Shown here: piece after piece, positions 6,508-14,230 of the stretch
Layout of the letters: the number at the start of each line of letters is the position of its first letter
Position numbering within the stretch: the stretch's first letter is position 1
From: an uncultured Collinsella sp.
GTDB taxonomy: Bacteria; Actinomycetota; Coriobacteriia; Coriobacteriales; Coriobacteriaceae
Length of the DNA stretch: 21,482 bases
Assembly: GCA_900549555.1 (NCBI GenBank)
Contig: UROO01000027.1
Span: 1 to 21,482 of the forward strand
Reading direction: 5' to 3'
The notes under the pieces: generated by a model
The model's database searches: none
Told to the model about the DNA's origin: nothing
Seen by the model: the letters and a program-made list of their open reading frames with translations, nothing else
Translations under genes and position numbers: made by a program

Positions 6508-8643
6508 CTAATGAATAAGCCTAAAATCCAAGTGCCCGCGCGTGGTGTTGACGCGCGAGACCTCGATGATCACGCGCTGCCCCAGCTCATAGCGAGTCCC
6601 CGTGTCGGCGCCCGTGAGCGTGAGCGCGTCCTCATCAAACTCGAACCACTCGTTGCCAAGACTCTTGATCGAAACCAAACCCTCAACCTGCGTCAGATCC
6701 AGGCGCACAAAGAGGCCCATGCTGCTGACCCACGAGATCGATCCGGCGTAGCGCTCACCCAGGCGGTCCTCGTAGTACTGGGCGATCTTGATCTTTTGCG
6801 TCGCATGGCTGGCGGCGTCGGCCGCACGCTCGGCATCGCTGCACGCGCGGCAGATTTGCGGCAGGATGCGCGGCAGGGACTCGCGACCCTTACCGATCAG
6901 CCGCGGCGTACGCACCAAGGCGTCCTTGCCGCCCAGCCGCTCGTAGGCCAGCTGCAGCTTGAGTACGCGATGCACCACCAGGTCGGGATAGCGGCGAATG
7001 GGACTCGTAAAGTGGCAATAGCACGGCGCGGCAAGTGCAAAGTGGCCCTCGTTGCGCGGCTTGTACAGTGCGCGCTGCATGCTGCGCAGCAGCAACGTGT
7101 TGACGAGCGGCGCGTTGGCCGTACCGGCTGCGGCATCAACCGCCGCCTGCAGCTCGTCGGGGCTTCCCAGAGCAATGCCTGCCGCGCGACGGTCATCGAT
7201 GATACCCAGCTGTGCCAGCGCCACGGCGGCACCATGCAGGCTATCGGGACTGGGATCGTCGTGCACGCGATAGCAGGCCTCGATATCGCGGTCGGCCAGC
7301 CACTCCGCCACGCACTCGTTGGCCAGCAGCATGGCTTCCTCAATCAGCGACGTGGCGCACGAGCGCTCACGGGCCACGATCTGCACGGGCACACCGTCCT
7401 CGTCCAGCAGCGCACGAATCTCGGCCGTATCAAAGTCGACCGAACCGCGTGCGCGACGAATACGACGGCGAAGCTCGGCGAGCTCGTTGGCAGCTACGAG
7501 GAAATCCCCCAAGTCGACGTTATGGCCGCGAGCGGTTTCCTCGCATGCAAGCCCGCGCTCGAGCGCTTCCTCGCGCGAGGCTTCAACCGCGGCAACATCC
7601 TCGGCGGCACCCTCCAGCACCGAATACTCCACCGCACCGGCACGTACCAGCAGCGCCTCGGCGCCGTCGTAGTCCATGCGCACGCGCGAGCGGATCACGC
7701 TGGGATAGGGATCGTAATGGCGCACGCGACCCTGTGCGTCGAGCTCAATGTCGACGGTAAACGCCAGGCGGTCCTCGTCGGGACGCAGCGAGCACAAATC
7801 GTTCGACAGGCGCTCGGGCAACATGGGCAGCACGCGATCGGCAAGATACACCGACGTCGTGCGATGGCGAGCTTCCAGATCGATATGTCCGTCCCAGGCA
7901 ACATAGTGCGAAACGTCGGCAATATGGACACCCAGTTTGTAACCACCCTCGGGCGTGCGCTCCAGCGAGATGGCGTCGTCAAAGTCGCGCGCGTCGACCG
8001 GGTCAATCGTAATGACAAAACGGTCGCGCAGGTCTCGGCGAAGCGGGTCCTTGAGCGCCGAGGCCACATCGAGCGAAAGTGCCTCGGCCTCGGCTAGCGC
8101 GGCCTCGGGATAAGTATCGGTATAGCCATAGCGCGCCATCACATACTGAACGCCCAAATCGGGCGCATCATCGCCGCCAATACGGCGATCGATCGTCACG
8201 GTGCCCGATTCCAGGCGCGTCGGATACGTCAAAATGCGTGCGACGACCGCATCACCCGGATGAACGCCCAAGCGTTCCGCCGAAGTGTCCTCCGGCAGAA
8301 TAAAGAAATCGGCCTTAAGGCGAGAATCAAGCGGCTCGATCACCCCGAGCGGGCCGGCGGTCTGGTACGTGCCCACCACACTAATGGCTGCACGCTCGAC
8401 GACGCCCTCGATTACGGCGCGTCGCTCGCCATGCGGGCTGTTCTTAATGCTCACGGCAACGGTATCGCCGTCCATAATCTCGCGCTTGCCGCGGCCCATG
8501 ACCTTGTAGTCGCCGTTTTCGGTTACAACGTAGGCGCTATGCTCATGGAGCTGCACGCGTCCGGTCAGACTCGGGCGGCGCTCGCTGCGCACCGGCCCGC
8601 GCTTATTGCGAGCTCCACGCTTATGCTTGTTATTGCGCCCCAT
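6508..8643 (-). CDS. rnr: Ribonuclease R (RNase II/R family 3'-5' exoribonuclease)
   Basis: A protein of 711 residues. A short basic N-terminus (KHKRGARNKRGPVRSERR) is followed by cold-shock-like OB domains (about 25-200). The RNB catalytic domain contains TIDPVDARDFDDAISL (212-227), with the Mg-binding aspartates D214, D220, D222 and D223, and the later block CHFTSPIRRYPDLVVHR. A C-terminal S1 domain (about 630-711) includes SWVSSMGLFVRLDLTQVEGLVSI. It degrades structured RNA processively in the cytoplasm and works with tmRNA-SmpB in many bacteria; smpB is not in this window. The ATG at 8643 has AAGGAGG four bases upstream. It stands alone between its own terminator and the long palindrome at 8694-8779. 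It lacks the long C-terminal basic tail of the E. coli protein. Confidence 0.95.
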   Translation of the reverse strand: MGRNNKHKRGARNKRGPVRSERRPSLTGRVQLHEHSAYVVTENGDYKVMGRGKREIMDGDTVAVSIKNSPHGERRAVIEGVVERAAISVVGTYQTAGPLGVIEPLDSRLKADFFILPEDTSAERLGVHPGDAVVARILTYPTRLESGTVTIDRRIGGDDAPDLGVQYVMARYGYTDTYPEAALAEAEALSLDVASALKDPLRRDLRDRFVITIDPVDARDFDDAISLERTPEGGYKLGVHIADVSHYVAWDGHIDLEARHRTTSVYLADRVLPMLPERLSNDLCSLRPDEDRLAFTVDIELDAQGRVRHYDPYPSVIRSRVRMDYDGAEALLVRAGAVEYSVLEGAAEDVAAVEASREEALERGLACEETARGHNVDLGDFLVAANELAELRRRIRRARGSVDFDTAEIRALLDEDGVPVQIVARERSCATSLIEEAMLLANECVAEWLADRDIEACYRVHDDPSPDSLHGAAVALAQLGIIDDRRAAGIALGSPDELQAAVDAAAGTANAPLVNTLLLRSMQRALYKPRNEGHFALAAPCYCHFTSPIRRYPDLVVHRVLKLQLAYERLGGKDALVRTPRLIGKGRESLPRILPQICRACSDAERAADAASHATQKIKIAQYYEDRLGERYAGSISWVSSMGLFVRLDLTQVEGLVSIKSLGNEWFEFDEDALTLTGADTGTRYELGQRVIIEVSRVNTTRGHLDFRLIH

Positions 8644-8693
8644 GGCGCCTCCTTACTATCGATGGCCGTTTACACCCCAAGAGTCTACCCAAA

Positions 8694-8779
8694 TGATCCC
8701 TAGGGGACGGCAGGATTGCGGATCGCATAGATAGACCAGCGCCACAATGATCCGCAATCCTGCCGTCCCCTAGGGATCA
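8694..8779. repeat. Long perfect palindrome (31-bp arms)
   Basis: Arms 8694-8724 and 8749-8779 are perfect reverse complements over 31 bases, with a 24-base central segment. The arms begin TGATCCCTAGGGGACGG. The element fills most of the gap between rnr and ftsX and lies beside, but is distinct from, the ftsX terminator. It has no open frame, no transposase and no obvious target duplication. Confidence 0.9.
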
Positions 8780-8813
8780 AAAAACGGGCCGCCCCCAAAA
8801 GAGACGACCCGTT
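8779..8813 (-). terminator. Intrinsic terminator of ftsE-ftsX
   Basis: On the minus strand, AACGGGTCG (8813-8805) pairs with CGGCCCGTT (including one G-T pair) around an A/T-containing loop, and runs into a T tract at 8779-8784. It lies 24 bases past the ftsX stop. The T tract abuts the end of the palindrome. Confidence 0.75.
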
Positions 8814-8836
8814 GAAGGAACGAATTCCAAGCACGC

Positions 8837-9757
8837 CTACACGCGCAGATAGCGGCGCATGGCGATGGCGGAACCAAAGAGACCGATAATGACGCCGACC
8901 AGAATCAGCGCGGCGTAGGTCACCAGGTAGTACTGCATCGGCAGCGCAAACGACATCCAGCCGATGCTCTCCTGCAGGCGCGGAACCATCAGGTTACGCA
9001 GCAGCTCCAGCACGCCGATGGAAAGCAGCGAGCCCAAAATGGCCTGCAGCACGCCCTCGGTAATGAACGGCCCGCGAATGAAGCCGTTGCTTGCGCCCAC
9101 CAGACGCATGATCGCGATCTCACGACGACGCGCCGTAATGGACAGGCGAATCGTGTTGTTAATGAAAATGAACGCGATAAAGGTCAGCAGGCCGACGAGC
9201 ACCACAGCGGCGATACGGATGTAGTTCGTCACCTGGAACAGGCGGCTCACTTCCTCCTGGCCGTACAGAACGCTCGCGTTGACGTCGCCGTCGTCCGCGA
9301 TCTTCTGAAAATCGGCGTTCTTCTTGAGCTTCTGGGCCGTGCTCTCGACCTTGGACGGATCGTCCATCTCGATGGCATAAGAAGCCGGCAGCGGGTTCTG
9401 ACCGTCGAGCGCGCTCATGGTAGCGTCGGCGTTACCCGACATCTTGCTCGTGTACTCGGCCAGCGCGTCGTCCTTGTCCTTGTACGTCACGGACTTGACG
9501 TTGCTCCACGTCTTGAGCTCGGCCTCAAAGGCCTGAACATCTGCCTGGTCGGCGTCATCGCTAATAAAGGCGTTGATGACGACCTGATCCTCGACGGTGC
9601 CGATCACGGAGTTCAGCATCGCGGAACCCATGATGAACAGGCCGATGATAAACAGCGAAAGGAAAATCGTGATGACGGCGCCGAGCGAGGTGGTCCAGTT
9701 ACGGAAGAAGTGGCTGATTGCCTCTTTGAGCGAGTAGCCCACGTTAGTTGGTGCCAT
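8837..9757 (-). CDS. ftsX: Cell-division protein FtsX
   Basis: A protein of 306 residues. An N-terminal cytoplasmic segment (LKEAISHFFRNWTTSLGAV) leads into membrane helix 1 (about 22-45). An extracytoplasmic domain follows (about 46-180, with VVINAFISDDADQADVQAFE). Three C-terminal membrane helices carry the FtsX/MacB-type signature RREIAIMRLVGASNGFIRGPF. FtsX couples FtsE ATP hydrolysis to activation of peptidoglycan hydrolases at the division site. Its ATG at 9757 lies inside the ftsE gene; the two frames overlap by 14 bases. GGAGG within the end of ftsE serves as ribosome-binding site, so translation is coupled. A terminator follows directly. Confidence 0.95.
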   Translation of the reverse strand: MAPTNVGYSLKEAISHFFRNWTTSLGAVITIFLSLFIIGLFIMGSAMLNSVIGTVEDQVVINAFISDDADQADVQAFEAELKTWSNVKSVTYKDKDDALAEYTSKMSGNADATMSALDGQNPLPASYAIEMDDPSKVESTAQKLKKNADFQKIADDGDVNASVLYGQEEVSRLFQVTNYIRIAAVVLVGLLTFIAFIFINNTIRLSITARRREIAIMRLVGASNGFIRGPFITEGVLQAILGSLLSIGVLELLRNLMVPRLQESIGWMSFALPMQYYLVTYAALILVGVIIGLFGSAIAMRRYLRV

Positions 9758-10964
9758 AGTTGCCGTAACCTCCCCTCTCCTGGTCGCGGATTACGTGGCC
9801 GCCCTCGAGGGCGATCACGCGACGGTGCATGCTATCGACCATCTCGCGGTCGTGCGTAGCGACGATCACGGTGGTACCGGTGCGGTTAATGCGCTCGAGC
9901 AGCTTCATGATGCCCAGCGAAATCGCCGGGTCGAGGTTGCCCGTGGGCTCGTCGCAAATCAGCAGCGGCGGGCGGTTGACCATAGCGCGGGCAACGGCCA
10001 CGCGCTGCTGCTCGCCACCGGAAAGCTGATCGGGCAGCGAGTCCATCTGGTCGGCCAGACCGACCAGACGCAGCACCTCGGGCACCTGGCTGCGAATGAC
10101 GCCCTTGGGCTTGCCGATGCACTGTAAAGCAAACGCCACGTTTTCGTAAGCGGTCTTTTGCGGCAGGAGCTTAAAGTCCTGGAACACGGCGCCAATCTGA
10201 CGACGCAGGAACGGAACCTTGCGGTTCTTGATCTTCATGAGATCCTGGCCGGCGACCAAAATGCGACCGCTTGTGGGCTTGACGTCGCGGTTGAGCGTCG
10301 ACAGCAGCGTGGTCTTACCCGAGCCGGAGTGACCGACCAAAAAGACGAACTCGCCCGGATAGATCTCGATGTTGATGTCGTCGAGTGCAGGCTTGTTGGG
10401 CTGCGCCGGATAGATCTTGGTGACGTGCTCCATAAGGATGACGGGCTCGACACCGGCCTGCTTGGCCATCTTTTTGCGGCTGGCCTGCGGGTCGATGGGC
10501 GCAAACACCGACGTGAAGTCGGGGTTGTTGAGCGCGTTGTCGAGGCTTGCGACCTCGGCGGCCTGATCGCGCTCGACCACGGGAGCCGCAGGCTGCGTGG
10601 GGTCGGGAATGCCGGCAAAAAGACCGGACTGCGCGGGCTGCGGCGCGGGAGCCGCAGGGGCCATGGGGTCGGGGATGCCGGCCATAGTAGGCTGCGGCGT
10701 GGCGGCGCTCATCTGAGGCTGAGCCACGCGAGCGGTCACCGTCTGAACGGGCTCAAAGCCAGCCGTGCCGGAAAGCGCAACATCGTTGTTGGGGTTGTAG
10801 GCAAAGGGATCTGCCGCCGGCTGTGCCTGATCTGCCGGCTGTGCGGGGATCGGGCTAAACAGCTGATCCTCTGAATCCGGAGTGGCGAAACGACTGCCCG
10901 CGACGCTCGGCTGCGTCTTGGGGGCTTCATCGCCCGCACCGGAGGTACGGAAGTGGTTACCCAC
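9744..10964 (-). CDS. ftsE: Cell-division ATP-binding protein FtsE with long N-terminal extension
   Basis: A protein of 406 residues against the usual 220-230. Residues from about 172 on are a complete FtsE ABC ATPase. They include Walker A GHSGSGKTT (211-219), the Q-loop at FQDFKLLPQ, signature LSGGEQQR (314-321), Walker B LLICDEP (334-340) and the switch His371. Residues 1-170 are rich in Pro, Ala, Gln and Asp and look disordered. They contain two near-copies of AGIPDPxxPAAP (95-106 and 117-128). The GTG at 10964 has AGGAG upstream. Internal Met166 has no ribosome-binding site, and the extension keeps the codon style of its neighbours, so the long form is preferred. FtsE drives FtsX at the membrane during division. 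The extension could tether it to partners, which is inference. Confidence 0.92.
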   Translation of the reverse strand: MGNHFRTSGAGDEAPKTQPSVAGSRFATPDSEDQLFSPIPAQPADQAQPAADPFAYNPNNDVALSGTAGFEPVQTVTARVAQPQMSAATPQPTMAGIPDPMAPAAPAPQPAQSGLFAGIPDPTQPAAPVVERDQAAEVASLDNALNNPDFTSVFAPIDPQASRKKMAKQAGVEPVILMEHVTKIYPAQPNKPALDDINIEIYPGEFVFLVGHSGSGKTTLLSTLNRDVKPTSGRILVAGQDLMKIKNRKVPFLRRQIGAVFQDFKLLPQKTAYENVAFALQCIGKPKGVIRSQVPEVLRLVGLADQMDSLPDQLSGGEQQRVAVARAMVNRPPLLICDEPTGNLDPAISLGIMKLLERINRTGTTVIVATHDREMVDSMHRRVIALEGGHVIRDQERGGYGNYGTN

Positions 10965-11009
10965 TGGTGCTCCTTATCGTCGTGCGTTTAAACTACATGA
11001 GCGCTTTGT

Positions 11010-11018
11010 ATTTTAGCA
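11010..11018 (-). promoter_or_regulatory. Candidate promoter of ftsE-ftsX
   Basis: On the minus strand, TGCTAAAAT is an extended -10 (TGn plus TAAAAT) about 45 bases upstream of the ftsE start. It overlaps a GCAGCA/TGCTGC inverted repeat (11016-11034). No convincing -35 is visible. Confidence 0.35.
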
Positions 11019-11066
11019 GCATTAGCTTTGCTGCACATAAGAAGCATGGCGGGGTTTGGTCTCACC

Positions 11067-11189
11067 GGCCGCGCACAGGGTTACCTCCCAAATCGTCCTC
11101 GGACATGTCGGAGCCCCCGCTGCGCACTACGTGCGGCGGGGGCTCCTCCGTCCTGCGGAAAGATTTGGGAGGTAACCCTGTGCCCGGCC
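11067..11189. repeat. Nested long palindrome
   Basis: The outer arms 11074-11094 and 11162-11182 are perfect over 21 bases and extend outward through one mismatch to 11067 and 11189. An inner perfect 11-bp stem (11110-11120 with 11136-11146) encloses a further small hairpin (GCAC/GTGC at 11124-11134). The element lies between the divergent ftsE and zinc-ribbon genes. Translation of either strand gives similar short peptides, a result of the symmetry and not of a gene. The rest of 10965-11396 holds only the ftsE promoter candidate, a TTGACA at 11301-11306 without a matching -10, and a palindrome GTTGCGCAAC at 11323-11332. Confidence 0.9.
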
Positions 11190-11396
11190 TGCGGTAACTA
11201 AGGGGTCGCTGCGTTTCTATTAGGTGCAGCAAATGCATACTTGAGAGGGTCTGAATTGCACTTTGCTGATATGAGCCCTTTTCCCGGTAGAGACTTTTGC
11301 TTGACACGTTTTTGATTTGGTTGTTGCGCAACTCGGATTTGGATTGTCGATTTACAGTGGCCTCGATAGGAATGCCCATGGTTGTGGGGAGCCGGT

Positions 11397-12128
11397 ATGA
11401 ATTGTCCTTATTGTGGAGCTGAGTTGCGCGATGGCGTAAGGTACTGCACGGCGTGCGGGGCTGCCGTCAATAGCATCTCTGCTGATTCTGAGCTTCGAGT
11501 AAAGCCTCGGAACCACGTTGCGGTCATCCTTGCCTGCATGCTGGTAATTGGCATTGTCGGCGGTAGCTGTATGGGTCTTCATCTGCGGCAGGTGTTGTCG
11601 CACTTTGTATCCGCCCATTCGGAGCACGCCATCGTGCTGAATGTCGCGGCTGCGGGCTGGGACACCGATAGCGGGGCATCGCGCGTTCCGATTCACATTA
11701 CGGGCAAGACCATCGACGGAATAACGGTCGACAGGATTGAGTTCATCGCCTCCGATGGCTCTGGCATCAATCTCACGCAAGGTGTCTACACGCTCGAGGC
11801 AGCAGGTTCCCCTATCGCTGCGGACGGCACGATCTATCAAATTCCATGCACGAGTGCCACACTCGTCCTCGATGACGCCTTTGCCATGGGTGAAACGATC
11901 GATCTGGCCGAGCTTGCAGAACAGGATTCGATTCTCACCTTCTGCCCCATTGATGCCGCCGATGTAACCAATGACGAAATCTATGATGCCGCCCTACTCG
12001 CCATGACATATAAAGGCGACGACGCCCCCGATGTTGCCGCACTGTGCCAAGCGGCAATCGGTCGACGTGGCGGCGCCAACACAAGCGGGAACGCCTTCGA
12101 AAGTTGCGGTGAGATACGGATTAATTGA
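11397..12128 (+). CDS. Zinc-ribbon, single-pass membrane protein of unknown function
   Basis: A protein of 243 residues, not recognised as a named family. Residues 1-24 form a zinc ribbon with C3-x2-C6 and C17-x2-C20 (MNCPYCGAELRDGVRYCTAC), of the kind found at the start of many Gram-positive membrane proteins. A hydrophobic helix spans about 40-61 (VAVILACMLVIGIVGG). The remainder, about 180 residues, would lie outside the cell and begins with a beta-rich stretch (SRVPIHITGKTIDGITVDRI). The ATG at 11397 is preferred over a TTG at 11382, because GGGGAG (11386-11391) is correctly spaced. It is the only plus-strand gene in the middle of the window, and its leader looks more AT-rich than its neighbours. 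Its 3' end overlaps an inverted repeat, so the last residues may have been reshaped by a repeat insertion. Confidence 0.75.
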   Translation: MNCPYCGAELRDGVRYCTACGAAVNSISADSELRVKPRNHVAVILACMLVIGIVGGSCMGLHLRQVLSHFVSAHSEHAIVLNVAAAGWDTDSGASRVPIHITGKTIDGITVDRIEFIASDGSGINLTQGVYTLEAAGSPIAADGTIYQIPCTSATLVLDDAFAMGETIDLAELAEQDSILTFCPIDAADVTNDEIYDAALLAMTYKGDDAPDVAALCQAAIGRRGGANTSGNAFESCGEIRIN

Positions 12129-12168
12129 GTCTTTAGGCTGGCAAAACAGTCCTTATTTCACCGCAACT
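12102..12168. repeat. Inverted repeat at the 3' end of the zinc-ribbon gene
   Basis: Arms 12102-12116 (AGTTGCGGTGAGATA) and 12154-12168 match as reverse complements at 14 of 15 positions, with a 37-base spacer. The left arm lies inside the coding sequence and the right arm beyond the stop codon. Confidence 0.7.
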
Positions 12169-12172
12169 GAAA

Positions 12173-12201
12173 CAGGGGCGCTCTCCAAGAGAGCACCCCT
12201 G
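12173..12201. terminator. Terminator hairpin, transketolase operon and convergent gene
   Basis: Arms 12173-12185 and 12189-12201 pair over 13 bp with one mismatch around a 3-base loop. It lies between the convergent stops at 12128 (+) and 12250 (-). On the minus strand it is followed by GTTTC, a weak T tract. It could serve both directions. Confidence 0.6.
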
Positions 12202-12249
12202 CCAGGTTTCCATAGTACTGGCGAAGCAGTCCTTGAGATCCGTCTTGTC

Positions 12250-13191
12250 TTAGGCCAGGAACTCCTTGGTGGTCGCCACGATGTTGGCGGCATCCAGGCC
12301 GTACTTGTGCAGGAGCTCGGCACCCGGGCCGGACTCGCCGAACGTGTCGTTGACACCGATCTTCTTGAGCGGCGTCGGGCACTGCTCGCACAGGACATCG
12401 GCAACGGCGCTGCCCAGGCCGCCGATCACGGAGTGCTCCTCGACGGTCACGACGTGACCGGTCTTGGTGGCGCTCTTGACGATCAGGTCGGCGTCGATGG
12501 GCTTAATGGTGTGCATGTTGATGACCTCGGCGTCGATACCCTCGGCAGCAAGCTGCTCGGCGGCCTCGAGGGCCTCGCCGACCATCAGGCCGCAGGCAAT
12601 GATGGTAACGTCGGCGCCCTCGCGCATAACGATGCCCTTGCCCAACTCGAACTTGTAGGTCTCGGGGTCGTTGATGACCGGCGAGGCCAGGCGGGCAAAG
12701 CGCATGTACACGGGACCGTCGCACTCGTAGGCGGCGCGCGTCACGGCGCGGGCCTCGACGTCGTCAGCGGGAACGATCACGGTCATGCCGGGGATAACGC
12801 GCATGAGGGCGATATCCTCGCAGCACTGGTGCGTGGCGCCGTCCTCGCCCACCGAAATGCCGGCATGAGTAGCGCCAATCTTGACGTTGAGGTGCGGGTA
12901 GCCGATGGAATTGCGGACCTGCTCAAAGGCGCGGCCGGCGGCAAACATGGCAAAGCTGCTCGCGAAGGCAACGCGGCCGGTGGTTGCGATACCGGCGGCA
13001 ACACCCATCAGGTTGCTCTCGGCAATGCCCACATCGAAGAAGCGGTCGGGGCAGGCTGCCTTAAACTTACCGGTCTGCGTGGCGGCGGCCAGATCGGCGT
13101 CGAGGACCACAAAGTCATCGTGCTCGTTGGCGAGCTCGACGAGAGCCTCGCCGTAGCTTACGCGCGTGGCGATTTTCTTGACGTCTGCCAT
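12250..13191 (-). CDS. Transketolase, C-terminal subunit
   Basis: A protein of 313 residues, equal to the pyrimidine-binding and C-terminal domains of transketolase. DVGIAESNLMGVAAGIATTG carries the TPP-activating Glu58. KIGATHAGISVGEDGATHQ is the substrate-site block, and the end (VTVEEHSVIGGLGSAVADVLCE) is the transketolase C domain. Together with the upstream N-terminal subunit it forms a split transketolase, a known arrangement in many Gram-positive bacteria and archaea. It interconverts pentose, tetrose and hexose phosphates in the cytoplasm. Its ATG at 13191 starts one base after the TAG of the N-terminal subunit, so the two are translationally coupled. This is a genuine gene split and not a frameshift, since both parts have complete domain ends and the second has its own ATG. 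Confidence 0.93.
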   Translation of the reverse strand: MADVKKIATRVSYGEALVELANEHDDFVVLDADLAAATQTGKFKAACPDRFFDVGIAESNLMGVAAGIATTGRVAFASSFAMFAAGRAFEQVRNSIGYPHLNVKIGATHAGISVGEDGATHQCCEDIALMRVIPGMTVIVPADDVEARAVTRAAYECDGPVYMRFARLASPVINDPETYKFELGKGIVMREGADVTIIACGLMVGEALEAAEQLAAEGIDAEVINMHTIKPIDADLIVKSATKTGHVVTVEEHSVIGGLGSAVADVLCEQCPTPLKKIGVNDTFGESGPGAELLHKYGLDAANIVATTKEFLA

Positions 13192-13192
13192 C

Positions 13193-14023
13193 CTAGAGCT
13201 CCTCTCCGGCGGCCGTGAGCTCTGCCATGGCCTGCTCAAACTGTTCATCGTTGGGGGCCTTACCGTGCCAACCAACCTGGTTCTCCATAAAGGAAACGCC
13301 CTTGCCCTTCATGGTCTCGGCGATAATGGCGGTCGGCTGACCCTTGGTGGCGCGAGCCTCGGCAAAGGCGGCGCGAATCTGATCGAAGTCGTTGCCGTCG
13401 GCGAGCTCCACCACGTGGAACTTAAAGGCGCGGAACTTGTCGGCGAGCGGCATGGGGTCGTTGACCTCCTCGACGGAGCCGTCGATCTGCAGGCCATTGT
13501 GGTCAACAATCACGCAGAGGTTGTCGAGCTGCTGGTTGCCGGCAAACATGGCGGCCTCCCAGACCTGGCCCTCCTCGCTCTCGCCATCGCCCAGCAGGGC
13601 GTACGTGCGGTAAGTATCGCCCCAGTGCTTGGCAGCGACGGCCATGCCCACGGCGGCGGAGATGCCCTGGCCCAGCGAGCCGGTGGACATATCGACACCC
13701 GGGGTGTCGTTCATGTTGGGGTGACCCTGCAGGTGGCTGCCGATATGGCGCAGCGTCTCGAGGTCCTCCTTGGGGAAGAACCCGCGCTCGGCGAGCACGG
13801 CGTACAGGCCCGGAGCGCAATGGCCCTTGGAAAGCACAAAGCGGTCGCGATCGGCCTTGCGGGGATCGGCCGGGTCGACGTTCATTTCCTCAAAGTACAG
13901 ATAGGTCATGATGTCGGCAGCGCCGAGCGAACCGCCCGGATGGCCGGACTTGGCAGCGTGCACGCCGGTGACGATGCCCTTCCTTACCTCGTTGGCAACC
14001 TTTTTGAGCTCTTCGTCGCTCAT
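13193..14023 (-). CDS. Transketolase, N-terminal (TPP-binding) subunit
   Basis: A protein of 276 residues covering the thiamine-diphosphate domain. His28 (SGHPGGSLGAADIMTYLY), His68 (LSKGHCAPGLYAVLA) and His101 (LQGHPNMNDTPGVDMSTGSLGQG) are the conserved substrate and cofactor histidines. The TPP/Mg motif is GDGESEEGQVWEAAMFAG (145-162), continuing to Asn176 in DHNGLQIDG. It needs the C-terminal subunit encoded directly downstream to be active in the pentose phosphate pathway. The ATG at 14023 has AGGAAGG upstream. A candidate promoter (CTGGTA, 17 bases, CATAAT) lies about 90 bases upstream. Confidence 0.94.
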   Translation of the reverse strand: MSDEELKKVANEVRKGIVTGVHAAKSGHPGGSLGAADIMTYLYFEEMNVDPADPRKADRDRFVLSKGHCAPGLYAVLAERGFFPKEDLETLRHIGSHLQGHPNMNDTPGVDMSTGSLGQGISAAVGMAVAAKHWGDTYRTYALLGDGESEEGQVWEAAMFAGNQQLDNLCVIVDHNGLQIDGSVEEVNDPMPLADKFRAFKFHVVELADGNDFDQIRAAFAEARATKGQPTAIIAETMKGKGVSFMENQVGWHGKAPNDEQFEQAMAELTAAGEEL

Positions 14024-14108
14024 TGTGCCTTCCTTTCATCCTCTTAAGACAAGATGCGCACGGCACAGAAGGTAATCCCAACACAGCCGCAATGCACGTA
14101 CGTCATTC

Positions 14109-14137
14109 ATTATGCTGGAAACTGAAGGCTTTACCAG
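14109..14137 (-). promoter_or_regulatory. Candidate promoter of the split transketolase operon
   Basis: On the minus strand, CTGGTA (14137-14132) and CATAAT (14114-14109) are separated by 17 bases, matching 3 and 5 consensus positions. The predicted leader is about 80 bases. No riboswitch structure was recognised in it. Confidence 0.35.
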
Positions 14138-14230
14138 AGTTTTTATCATTATTTGAACAATTTAGCAGGCAGAACCGCTGATGAAACGGTTTATCAATGT
14201 GAACGTCTTTTGGATGGAACGCGGTCGACC

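Noticed and set aside
6442..8097. Plus-strand open frame of 551 codons opposite rnr
   Set aside because: Antisense shadow of RNase R; it has no ribosome-binding site and crosses the rnr terminator.
10300..10469. Shorter FtsE starting at Met166 or Met178
   Set aside because: No Shine-Dalgarno precedes either codon, while the GTG at 10964 has one and the frame between is uninterrupted.
11301..11330. Promoter with TTGACA for the zinc-ribbon gene
   Set aside because: A perfect -35 is present, but 16-18 bases downstream reads TTGCGC-like sequence and not a -10.
11062..11379. Minus-strand 105-codon frame and the plus-strand 76-codon frame 10967-11197
   Set aside because: Both run through the nested palindrome and give mirror-related peptides because of its symmetry. 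Neither has a good ribosome-binding site.
12031..13218. Plus-strand frame of 395 codons opposite the transketolase C subunit
   Set aside because: Shadow frame made of Gly/Val/Asp-rich antisense codons; it begins inside the zinc-ribbon gene.
12250..14023. Split transketolase as a frameshifted pseudogene
   Set aside because: Both halves have full domain boundaries, and the second has its own ATG one base after the first stop. Two-gene transketolases are a known form.
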